This document shows positions 1 to 5,909 of a DNA stretch of 5,909 bases, in pieces; position 1 is the stretch's first letter; every line of letters starts with the position of its first letter. The notes beneath the pieces were generated by a model. The model ran no database searches. It was not told the DNA's origin and worked only from the letters and a program-made list of their open reading frames with translations. Made by a program: the position numbers and the translations under genes. This DNA is from Propionibacteriales bacterium. Lineage in GTDB: Bacteria > Actinomycetota > Actinomycetes > Propionibacteriales > Propionibacteriaceae. The stretch spans positions 1 through 5,909 of the forward strand of contig JAKDKP010000168.1 in NCBI GenBank assembly GCA_030453285.1, in the 5' to 3' direction.

Positions 1-275
1 GTGAGGTGACCGAGGAGACCGGGTACGAGGTGGCTCTTGACGGGATGCTCGGCTTCCACAGCATCCATCGGCCACCGGAGGAGAACTGGCTCGAGACGGG
101 TCGGTCGTACCACTTCCTGCAGGTGATCCATCGGGCCCACATCATCGGCGGAGCGCTGGCCGTCGAACGCGACGGCACCAGCGACGACGCCGCTTGGTTC
201 ACCCGCGATCAGGTGCACGACCTGGACCGGGTTGAGCTCACCGATGCCGCCCTGGCACTGGCGAGGTGGAGCTGA
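1..275 (+). CDS. Nudix hydrolase, C-terminal part (5' end outside window)
   Basis: Nudix hydrolases cleave nucleoside diphosphates linked to another moiety, using a metal held by the glutamates of the Nudix box (GX5EX7REUXEEXGU). The reading frame is open to the left edge. Its first whole codons read EVTEETGY, which matches the end of the box, including the two adjacent glutamates at codons 12-14 and 15-17. The GTG at 6 is therefore an internal codon and not the start. About 90 residues follow, including the WF pair near the C-terminus (DDAAWFTRDQV) that is common in this fold. The substrate cannot be told because the N-terminal half is missing; ADP-ribose, NADH or an oxidised nucleotide are all possible. 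The stop TGA (273-275) shares its last A with the ATG of the next gene, so the two are probably co-transcribed and translationally coupled. The family call is firm, the specificity unknown. Confidence 0.85.
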   Translation, partial: EVTEETGYEVALDGMLGFHSIHRPPEENWLETGRSYHFLQVIHRAHIIGGALAVERDGTSDDAAWFTRDQVHDLDRVELTDAALALARWS

Positions 276-1429
276 TGGACCTCGCCACCGCCGAGCGACT
301 CGTCGGCCCCGAGGGCGCGGCGGCGCTGGAGCTGGCCGCGGCCCAACCAGATCCGGGCTCGCTGACGGCCGCGACCCGCTTACGGAATGCGCACGACGCC
401 GACCTGGCGGCGGCAGCGCTCGGGCAGGTGGCCCTGCGCCGGAAGGCGGTGACCAAGTTCGGCGCCGAGGTGGGCGAGTTGTTCCTCACCGCCGATGGCC
501 TGGAGCAGGCCAGTCGGCCGATCGTGTCGCAGTGGCGGGCCGAACAATTCGTCGACCGCGGAGCCGAGCGGGTGGTCGACCTCGGCTGCGGCATCGGCGC
601 CGATGCGATGGCGATGGCGCGTACGGGGCTGGAGGTGGTCGCGGTCGAGCTCGATCCGGTGACGGCTGTGCTGGCCCGGGCCAACCTGCAGCCGCTCGGG
701 GTCGAGGTGCGATGCGCCGATGCGACCGAGGTGGCCGGGGACCTGCTCACCGCCGGCGTCGGGGTGTTCTGCGATCCGGCCCGTCGGACCGGTCAGGGGC
801 GCACCTGGCAGGTGGATGCCTTTCGGCCCCCGTACGACTTCGTCACCGGTCTGCTGCCCGGACGGGTGGGGTGTGTGAAGTTCGGGCCGGGGATGCCGTA
901 CGCGCTGATTCCGGCCGACGTCGACACCACCTGGATCTCCGCGAACGGGGACGTCGTCGAGGCCTCTCTCTGGTCCAGCGGCACCGATCGACGCTCGGCG
1001 CTCCTGCTGCCCGGGGGCGGGACCCTCGAGGCCTTGCCCGGTACGGCGGCCGTGGGATCGCCGGGGAACTTCCTGATCGAACCGGATCCGGCCGTGATCC
1101 GCGCCGGAGCCGTCGACACATTGGCGGCCCGACTCTTCGCCCGGCGCCTCGACCCCCAGATCGCCTACCTGACCACCGACCGACCCGCGGCGACCCCGTA
1201 CGGCACGAGTTTTGAGGTCCTGGACCGGATGCCGTGGAAGGAGAAGACGGTGCGGGCCTGGGTGCGCGATCATGAGATCGGCACCCTGGAGATCAAGAAG
1301 CGCGGCATCGACATCGACCCCGCCACCCTGCGCAAACGCCTCAGGCCCAGCGGGCCGCACGCCGCCACCCTGGTGATCACTCCCAGCGTGGACGGTGCCA
1401 CGGTGCTCGTGGTGCGCAGGTTGCCCTGA
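275..1429 (+). CDS. Class I SAM-dependent methyltransferase with THUMP-like C-terminal domain
   Basis: A 384-residue predicted cytosolic methyltransferase. A Rossmann-type SAM site is clear: motif I VVDLGCGIG at about residues 100-108, the acidic end of strand 2 (VAVELDP, E125) that should hold the SAM ribose, and DPARR at 167-171 at the motif IV position. The C-terminal stretch from about residue 312 (SFEVLDRMPWKEKTVRAW, then a basic region ending VVRRLP) resembles the THUMP-like domain found in actinobacterial proteins of this build. That points to an RNA substrate, but the target is not known to me and is not shown by the sequence. I chose ATG 275 over the in-frame GTG at 266: GAGG at 263-266 lies 8 nt before ATG 275, and this start gives the TGATG overlap with the Nudix gene. 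GTG 266 would have no usable ribosome binding site. No separate promoter is visible, so expression from the upstream gene is likely. Confidence 0.85.
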   Translation: MDLATAERLVGPEGAAALELAAAQPDPGSLTAATRLRNAHDADLAAAALGQVALRRKAVTKFGAEVGELFLTADGLEQASRPIVSQWRAEQFVDRGAERVVDLGCGIGADAMAMARTGLEVVAVELDPVTAVLARANLQPLGVEVRCADATEVAGDLLTAGVGVFCDPARRTGQGRTWQVDAFRPPYDFVTGLLPGRVGCVKFGPGMPYALIPADVDTTWISANGDVVEASLWSSGTDRRSALLLPGGGTLEALPGTAAVGSPGNFLIEPDPAVIRAGAVDTLAARLFARRLDPQIAYLTTDRPAATPYGTSFEVLDRMPWKEKTVRAWVRDHEIGTLEIKKRGIDIDPATLRKRLRPSGPHAATLVITPSVDGATVLVVRRLP

Positions 1430-1461
1430 CGCTGAGCGGATTCCGACGTCAGTAGCACGAA

Positions 1462-1524
1462 TTGGCCACAGGTGGCGCCGATTTGTCCACAGGAGTGTGA
1501 TTCCGCTCTGGCTCGTCATCCACA
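1462..1524 (+). promoter_or_regulatory. Cluster of three DnaA-box-like nonamers
   Basis: The 145-base gap between the methyltransferase and DUF559 genes holds three same-strand nonamers: TTGGCCACA (1462-1470), TTGTCCACA (1483-1491) and TCATCCACA (1516-1524), each followed by G. The middle one equals the DnaA box preferred in GC-rich actinobacteria; the others differ from TTGTCCACA or TTATCCACA by one or two bases. Start-to-start spacing is 21 and 33 bases, close to two and three helical turns. There is no dnaA, dnaN or AT-rich unwinding region here, so this is not oriC. It could be a DnaA-binding site that titrates DnaA or regulates the DUF559 gene, or a site for another protein. No clear -35/-10 pair was found in the gap; a weak TGACG/CGTCA repeat (1427-1431 and 1447-1451) overlaps the methyltransferase stop. 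The sites are seen directly; the function is inferred. Confidence 0.35.
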
Positions 1525-1574
1525 GATGCCGGGAATGGTGAAGCGAGCGAGGTCGTGGACACCAAGTAGGAAGC

Positions 1575-2444
1575 ATGAGTGCCCACGAACTGGATCCACG
1601 CGTCCGTCTGGTCTTGACCCGGTGGCCGGTGGTGGCCGCTCGTGATGAGCCCTCCCTGAGATCGGCGCTGAGCCGGGGCGTGGCACGGGGGCATCTCGCT
1701 CGCGTACTCCCCGGCGTCTATGCGGCTGCCCCTGCTGCCGGGCTCTGGCAGACCAGGGTGGCGGCGGTGAACGCGGCGGACCCGGACGCCGTGATCGGTG
1801 GCGACGCCGCCTGGGCGATGTCGGGTCATCGGGTGGACGTGACATCGGTTCTGGTCCATCGGGCCCATCATCATCGTCCGGTGGCCGGCTTCGAGTGGAG
1901 GCGTGGCGCGGTCCCGGCCGACCTCATCCGGACGCGGGGCGGTCTCCGGTGGACCTGTGACGCGCTCACTGCGCTGGACAGAACCATCACCCTGGGCGGG
2001 GACGCGCTCGACGAGGCGCTGCGGGCTGGCGTCCCCCTGGCCGAACTGCATGGCGCGTTGGCACGAACGGGGGACCGTCCCGGAAACGCACTGCGACGTG
2101 TGCTGCTGCATGACTCCCGTGATGAACCGTGGTCGGCTGCCGAACGCCTCGGGCATCGACTTCTCAGATCGAGCGGCATTCGGGGCTGGCGCAGCAACGT
2201 GCCACTGATGGTGGGGCGGCACCGGCTGGTCGTGGACGTGCTCTTCGGGACTGCTCGGCTGGTGTTGGAGTTCGACGGCTATGCCTTTCACGGCTCGCGA
2301 GAGATGTTCGAGGCCGATCGTCTCCGCGATGCTCGGCTCCGTGCGGTCGGGTTCACCGTGTTGCGGTTCACCTGGCGGGCCCTGTCGGAGAGGCCGGAGG
2401 AGGTCGTGGCCCTGACCCGGGCGGCCCTGCGGCAGGCACGGTGA
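1575..2444 (+). CDS. AbiEi-like N-terminal domain plus DUF559 (Vsr-like endonuclease fold) protein
   Basis: A 289-residue protein of unknown function. Residues about 25-85 (ARGHLARVLPGVYAA, later GGDAAWAMSGHRV) resemble the winged-helix region of AbiEi-family antitoxin-domain proteins. Residues about 215-280 match DUF559, a PD-(D/E)XK nuclease-fold domain related to Vsr mismatch endonuclease: VVDVLF (D221), LVLEFDGYAFH (E232, D234, H239), DRLRD (248-252) and VLRFTW (262-267). The acidic residues expected for metal binding are present, so nuclease activity is possible but unproven. No AbiEii-type toxin gene lies next to it, so it should not be called half of a toxin-antitoxin pair. ATG 1575 is the first possible start after an in-frame TGA at 1539-1541. 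Its ribosome site (AGGA at 1568-1571) is close, leaving 3 nt. It has its own intergenic regions on both sides and looks like a single-gene unit. Such orphan genes are frequent in actinobacteria. Confidence 0.8.
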   Translation: MSAHELDPRVRLVLTRWPVVAARDEPSLRSALSRGVARGHLARVLPGVYAAAPAAGLWQTRVAAVNAADPDAVIGGDAAWAMSGHRVDVTSVLVHRAHHHRPVAGFEWRRGAVPADLIRTRGGLRWTCDALTALDRTITLGGDALDEALRAGVPLAELHGALARTGDRPGNALRRVLLHDSRDEPWSAAERLGHRLLRSSGIRGWRSNVPLMVGRHRLVVDVLFGTARLVLEFDGYAFHGSREMFEADRLRDARLRAVGFTVLRFTWRALSERPEEVVALTRAALRQAR

Positions 2445-2489
2445 GCGAAACCTGACGCCAGTTCACGATTCGCCGTCGTATGCGTGGTC

Positions 2490-2511
2490 AATCACACACT
2501 CGCGTGTGATT
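2490..2511. repeat. Perfect 8-bp inverted repeat downstream of the DUF559 gene
   Basis: AATCACAC (2490-2497) and GTGTGATT (2504-2511) are exact reverse complements around the 6-nt loop ACTCGC. The repeat begins 45 bases after the DUF559 stop. It is followed at once by the 8-bp palindrome CTGCGCAG (2512-2519), and a further 10-bp palindrome, TGCCGCGGCA, lies at 2536-2545. There is no T-run, so it is at best a weak intrinsic terminator for the DUF559 gene; it could equally be an operator. The half-site order (TCACAC then GTGTGA) is the reverse of a CRP site. The rest of 2445-2559 shows nothing else I can name. Confidence 0.45.
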
Positions 2512-2559
2512 CTGCGCAGCAAGTTGGTCGCCGATTGCCGCGGCACGGGCCGAGAGTTC

Positions 2560-2586
2560 TTGGCACTCAGCTTGACCGAGTGCTAA
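2560..2586 (+). promoter_or_regulatory. CIRCE operator 1 (HrcA binding site)
   Basis: Arms TTGGCACTC (2560-2568) and GAGTGCTAA (2578-2586) flank exactly 9 bases. Against the CIRCE consensus TTAGCACTC-N9-GAGTGCTAA there is a single mismatch in 18 arm positions. CIRCE is the operator of HrcA, the heat-shock repressor whose own folding depends on GroEL/GroES. The -35 hexamer of the groES promoter lies inside the 9-base spacer, so bound HrcA would block RNA polymerase directly. Confidence 0.93.
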
Positions 2587-2600
2587 GGCGCGCATAGATT
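2572..2600 (+). promoter_or_regulatory. Sigma-A type promoter of groES-groEL
   Basis: TTGACC (2572-2577) matches 5 of 6 bases of the -35 consensus TTGACA, and TAGATT (2595-2600) matches 4 of 6 of TATAAT. The spacer is 17 bases, the preferred length. Transcription should start at about 2606-2608, giving a leader of about 104 nt before groES. The -35 sits within CIRCE 1 and the start point within CIRCE 2, which supports both calls. Confidence 0.8.
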
Positions 2601-2605
2601 CGGAA

Positions 2606-2632
2606 CTGGCACTCTCCACCGGAGTGTGCCAA
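2606..2632 (+). promoter_or_regulatory. CIRCE operator 2, degenerate, over the transcript start
   Basis: Arms CTGGCACTC (2606-2614) and GTGTGCCAA (2624-2632) keep the 9-base spacing and match 14 of 18 CIRCE arm positions. It is centred 46 bases downstream of CIRCE 1, and two CIRCE sites before groES are usual in actinobacteria. The same bases also form a hairpin: TGGCAC (2607-2612) pairs with GTGCCA (2626-2631), and after one T-T mismatch CTCC pairs with GGAG around a loop of three bases. If transcription starts near 2607, this stem would be the very 5' end of the mRNA and could stabilise it as well as act as an operator. Confidence 0.75.
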
Positions 2633-2710
2633 TCGAACGGGACGGCACCCGCGACGACGCCCCGGCCGACGACCTGAGTAAACCAACCTGACATTGAAAG
2701 GGGTTTGAAC
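2607..2710 (+). other. groES 5' leader with possible small upstream ORF
   Basis: The inferred untranslated leader between the transcript start and the groES GTG. It begins with the CIRCE 2 stem. A short open frame, GTG 2626 to TGA 2689-2691 (21 codons, beginning VPIERDGTRDDA), runs through it and stops 19 bases before groES. Its own ribosome site is poor (GGAG at 2621-2624, only 1 nt away), so I do not call it a gene. The stretch 2633-2661 closely matches 163-191 of the Nudix gene. The leader ends in AAAGGGG (2697-2703), the groES ribosome binding site. Confidence 0.5.
2633..2661 (+). repeat. 29-base near-repeat of Nudix gene segment 163-191
   Basis: Bases 2633-2661 and 163-191 agree at 27 of 29 positions without gaps; the differences are G/C at 2640/170 and C/A at 2650/180. 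The copy at 163-191 encodes VERDGTSDDA in the Nudix protein. Read in the corresponding frame, the leader copy gives IERDGTRDDA. Outside this block the match fades quickly. It may be a small duplicated remnant or chance similarity of GC-rich coding-like sequence. Confidence 0.5.
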
Positions 2711-3007
2711 GTGGCAGTCACGATCAAGCCGCTCGAGGACCGCGTCCTCGTTCAGCCGCTCGAGGCCGAGCAGACCACTGCTTCCGGCCTGGTCATTCCC
2801 GACACCGCCCAGGAGAAGCCGCAGGAGGGCAAGGTCCTCTCGGTGGGTCCTGGTCGCGTCGACGACAAGGGCACCCGTGTGCCGATGGACGTTGCCGAGG
2901 GCGACGTCGTGATCTTCTCGAAGTACGGCGGCACCGAGGTGAAGTACGACGGCCAGGAGTACCTGCTCCTGAACGCGCGCGACATCCTCGCTGTCGTGTC
3001 CAAGTGA
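2711..3007 (+). CDS. groES: Co-chaperonin GroES (Hsp10)
   Basis: A 98-residue protein of normal GroES length. GroES forms a seven-subunit lid that closes the ATP-bound GroEL chamber in the cytosol. The N-terminus [17 protein letters not shown] is typical. The mobile loop at about residues 18-36 carries the hydrophobic GLVIP segment (26-30) that docks on GroEL apical domains. The C-terminal half has [17 protein letters not shown] and ends [10 protein letters not shown] chose GTG 2711: AAAGGGG ends 7 nt before it, and the protein then begins [11 protein letters not shown] as family members do. An in-frame TTG at 2705 would add two residues but sits directly against the ribosome site. It is the first gene of the operon with groEL, 17 bases upstream of it, and is under the CIRCE-controlled promoter. 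Confidence 0.97.
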   Translation: MAVTIKPLEDRVLVQPLEAEQTTASGLVIPDTAQEKPQEGKVLSVGPGRVDDKGTRVPMDVAEGDVVIFSKYGGTEVKYDGQEYLLLNARDILAVVSK

Positions 3008-3021
3008 TTCGGGGGAACTGA

Positions 3022-4623
<1,602 letters not shown>

Positions 4624-4636
4624 GTGAACGTCTGAT

Positions 4637-4677
4637 CAGAACGGCCCCGACATCCGCGTGATGCCGGGGCCGTTCTG
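4637..4677 (+). terminator. Hairpin terminator of the groES-groEL operon
   Basis: Thirteen bases (4637-4649, CAGAACGGCCCCG) pair perfectly with 4665-4677 (CGGGGCCGTTCTG). After one A-C mismatch a further CATC (4651-4654) pairs with GATG (4660-4663) around the five-base loop CGCGT. The stem begins 13 bases after the groEL stop. There is no T-run, as is common for terminators in GC-rich actinobacteria. Confidence 0.85.
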
Positions 4678-4697
4678 CGTGGCGCGGCGAGTCGCGG

Positions 4698-4723
4698 ACC
4701 GTGCACCGGCAGCGGCGCACGGT
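4698..4723. repeat. 26-bp dyad in the -35 region of the lyase gene
   Basis: ACCGTGC (4698-4704) and GCACGGT (4717-4723) are exact reverse complements around 12 bases. Inside, CCG (4706-4708) and CGG (4713-4715) also pair around the loop GCAG. The dyad ends 4 bases before the -10 hexamer at 4728-4733 and covers the place where a -35 would lie. A repressor or activator site is therefore plausible; an extra terminator stem is the alternative. Confidence 0.45.
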
Positions 4724-4727
4724 GAGT

Positions 4728-4733
4728 TAGATT
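4728..4733 (+). promoter_or_regulatory. Probable -10 element of a leaderless transcript
   Basis: TAGATT (4728-4733) is identical to the -10 hexamer of the groES promoter. A start 7-8 bases downstream falls at 4740-4741, exactly at the GTG of the next gene. There is no Shine-Dalgarno sequence in the few bases between. No good -35 is present; the dyad at 4698-4723 occupies that region. Confidence 0.5.
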
Positions 4734-4740
4734 CGATGAT

Positions 4741-5889
4741 GTGAGTGAGTTGATCTTCGACGTATCGCTGGACGAGCTCCGACGCCGTACGAGCATGAAG
4801 TGGCGCACCTTTGACGCCGATGTGCTGCCGGCGTGGGTGGCCGAGATGGACTGTCGGCCCGCGCCGGCCGTACAGCAGGTGATCGCCGAGCTGATGGCGA
4901 CCGGCGACACCGGCTACCCCGCCGGCAGTGCGGGATGTGCCGACGCCTTCGCCGACTTCGCCGCCTGGCGGTGGGGCTGGGCACCGTCGGTCAACGACAC
5001 CGTCGTGGTCCCGGATGTGATGCAGGGGGTCGCGCGCTCACTGGAGCTGCTCACCCGACCCGGTGATCATGTGGTGATCAACAATCCGGTCTACAACTGC
5101 TTCTACGGCTTCATCCCGTGGGCGCAGCGGGAGATCCTCGAGGTGCCCTTGGGCGCCGATCATCGGCTCGACCTGGCCGCCCTCGAACGTGCCTTCTCCG
5201 GTGCCGGTGGCGTCAAGCCGACGGCCTACCTGCTGTGCAACCCGCACAACCCGACCGGCACCCTGCACACCCGCGCCGAGCTGACGGCGGTGGCCGAGTT
5301 GGCCGCCCGGCACGAGGTGGCCGTCGTCTCCGACGAGATCCATGCGCCGCTGGTCACGCCGGCCGACGGCTTCATCCCGTGGCTGACCATCGATCCCGAG
5401 GGACGTTCGATCACTGTCACCTCGGCCTCCAAGGCGTGGAACCTGGCCGGGCTCAAGGCTGCACTGGCGATCGGCACTCCGCTGACCGGTCAGTTGCTAC
5501 GCACCCTGCCCGACGAGGTCACCCACGCCGCCTCGTACCTCGGCCTGGTCGCGCACCGGGCGGCGCTCACCAACGGCCGCGACTGGCTCGATCGGGCGAC
5601 CGCGGAGTTGGAGGCCAACCGGGCCCGTCTCCATGATCGACTCGAGGCCGAGCTGCCGATGCTGACGGCGGTGCGTGGGCAGGCGACCTATCTGACGTGG
5701 GTGGACTGCAGCGCCCTGGGCGTACCGGATCCGTCGGCCTTCCTCCGTACGAACGGCAAGGTCGGCTTCTCCACCGGATCCTCGTACGGGTCGGGCGGCG
5801 ACCAGCACGTCCGGATCAACTTCGCCACCTCACGGGCGGTGCTGGACGAAGCCATCGACCGTACGGTGACCGCGGTCGCCGCGCGCTGA
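4741..5889 (+). CDS. MalY/PatB-type PLP-dependent C-S lyase (putative cystathionine beta-lyase) or aminotransferase
   Basis: A complete 382-residue fold-type I PLP enzyme of the MalY/PatB branch. These enzymes split cystathionine or cysteine-type thioethers to a thiol, pyruvate and ammonia, supplying homocysteine to methionine synthesis; some members act as aminotransferases. Visible motifs are: N-terminal MKWRTFDADVLPAWVAEMD, typical of the branch; Y118 in NPVYNCF; NPHNPTG (167-173); SDEIH (197-201), whose D198 should pair with the PLP ring nitrogen; the PLP lysine K231 in SASKAWNLAGLK; and R358 in HVRINFA, the expected carboxylate-binding arginine. The length is normal and no key residue is missing. 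GTG 4741 is the first possible start after the in-frame TGA at 4723-4725. It has no ribosome binding site, but a -10 hexamer lies just upstream, so leaderless translation is likely. The gene follows the groEL terminator and is an independent unit. The family is firm; the exact substrate is inferred. Confidence 0.88.
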   Translation: MSELIFDVSLDELRRRTSMKWRTFDADVLPAWVAEMDCRPAPAVQQVIAELMATGDTGYPAGSAGCADAFADFAAWRWGWAPSVNDTVVVPDVMQGVARSLELLTRPGDHVVINNPVYNCFYGFIPWAQREILEVPLGADHRLDLAALERAFSGAGGVKPTAYLLCNPHNPTGTLHTRAELTAVAELAARHEVAVVSDEIHAPLVTPADGFIPWLTIDPEGRSITVTSASKAWNLAGLKAALAIGTPLTGQLLRTLPDEVTHAASYLGLVAHRAALTNGRDWLDRATAELEANRARLHDRLEAELPMLTAVRGQATYLTWVDCSALGVPDPSAFLRTNGKVGFSTGSSYGSGGDQHVRINFATSRAVLDEAIDRTVTAVAAR

Positions 5890-5909
5890 TCACCATGATC
5901 TGCCGACGG

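Noticed and set aside
266..274. GTG 266 as methyltransferase start
   Set aside because: It lies inside the ribosome binding region of ATG 275 and adds only three residues; ATG 275 gives the standard stop-start overlap.
232..1215. 327-codon + strand frame overlapping the Nudix and methyltransferase genes
   Set aside because: It is an out-of-frame reading of the methyltransferase gene, dominated by G, R and A, with no motif.
380..1576. 398-codon open frame on the - strand across the methyltransferase gene
   Set aside because: It is antisense to a gene with clear SAM-binding motifs. Long opposite-strand frames are common in GC-rich DNA, and its translation shows no recognisable domain.
1449..2291. 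280-codon - strand frame across the DUF559 gene
   Set aside because: It is a shadow of a recognised domain protein; its composition (rich in P, H, R, Q) is typical of antisense translation.
1575..2444. Type IV toxin-antitoxin system
   Set aside because: Only an AbiEi-like N-terminal region is present; no AbiEii-type toxin gene lies on either side.
2490..2511. CRP-family binding site
   Set aside because: The half-sites are in the opposite order to TGTGA-N6-TCACA.
2560..2586. HspR (HAIR-type) operator overlapping CIRCE 1
   Set aside because: The CTTGA and GAGT pieces are present, but the CTTGAGT-N7-ACTCAAG arrangement is not.
2705..2710. TTG 2705 as groES start
   Set aside because: It leaves one base after the ribosome site; GTG 2711 has 7-nt spacing and gives the usual GroES N-terminus.

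Overview
The window is GC-rich, densely coded DNA with every recognisable gene on the + strand. GTG starts, a groES-groEL operon under CIRCE control, a GroEL1-type chaperonin (His/Asp tail, no GGM repeats) and a gene that looks leaderless all point to a high-GC Gram-positive (Actinomycetota). A propionibacterial-type lineage is possible, but that is an inference from gene style, not from a marker.

Layout. Positions 1-275 hold the 3' part of a Nudix hydrolase gene cut by the window edge. It overlaps by one base (TGATG) a class I SAM-dependent methyltransferase with a THUMP-like C-terminal domain (275-1429). A 145-base gap (1430-1574) carries three same-strand DnaA-box-like nonamers. A stand-alone protein with an AbiEi-like N-terminus and a DUF559 (Vsr-like nuclease fold) C-terminus follows (1575-2444). 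The 266-base gap at 2445-2710 is regulatory: a perfect 8-bp inverted repeat, a near-consensus CIRCE with a sigma-A type promoter whose -35 hexamer lies inside it, a second degenerate CIRCE at the expected transcript start, and a leader of about 100 nt. Then come groES (2711-3007) and groEL1 (3025-4623), a strong hairpin terminator (4637-4677), and a MalY/PatB-type PLP-dependent C-S lyase or aminotransferase (4741-5889). The last gene has a -10 element so close to its GTG that the mRNA is probably leaderless, and a 26-bp dyad where its -35 would be.

How the genes work together. GroES and GroEL form the folding chamber and are the only pair with a clear joint function. HrcA is the expected repressor of their operon. 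The Nudix and methyltransferase genes are probably translationally coupled. The DUF559 and MalY/PatB genes look like independent units.

I see no new multi-gene system, mobile element, CRISPR array or RNA gene. The points most worth a second look are in the non-coding DNA: the DnaA-box-like cluster, the groES leader with a 27/29-base match to the Nudix gene, and the dyad plus -10 upstream of the lyase gene.
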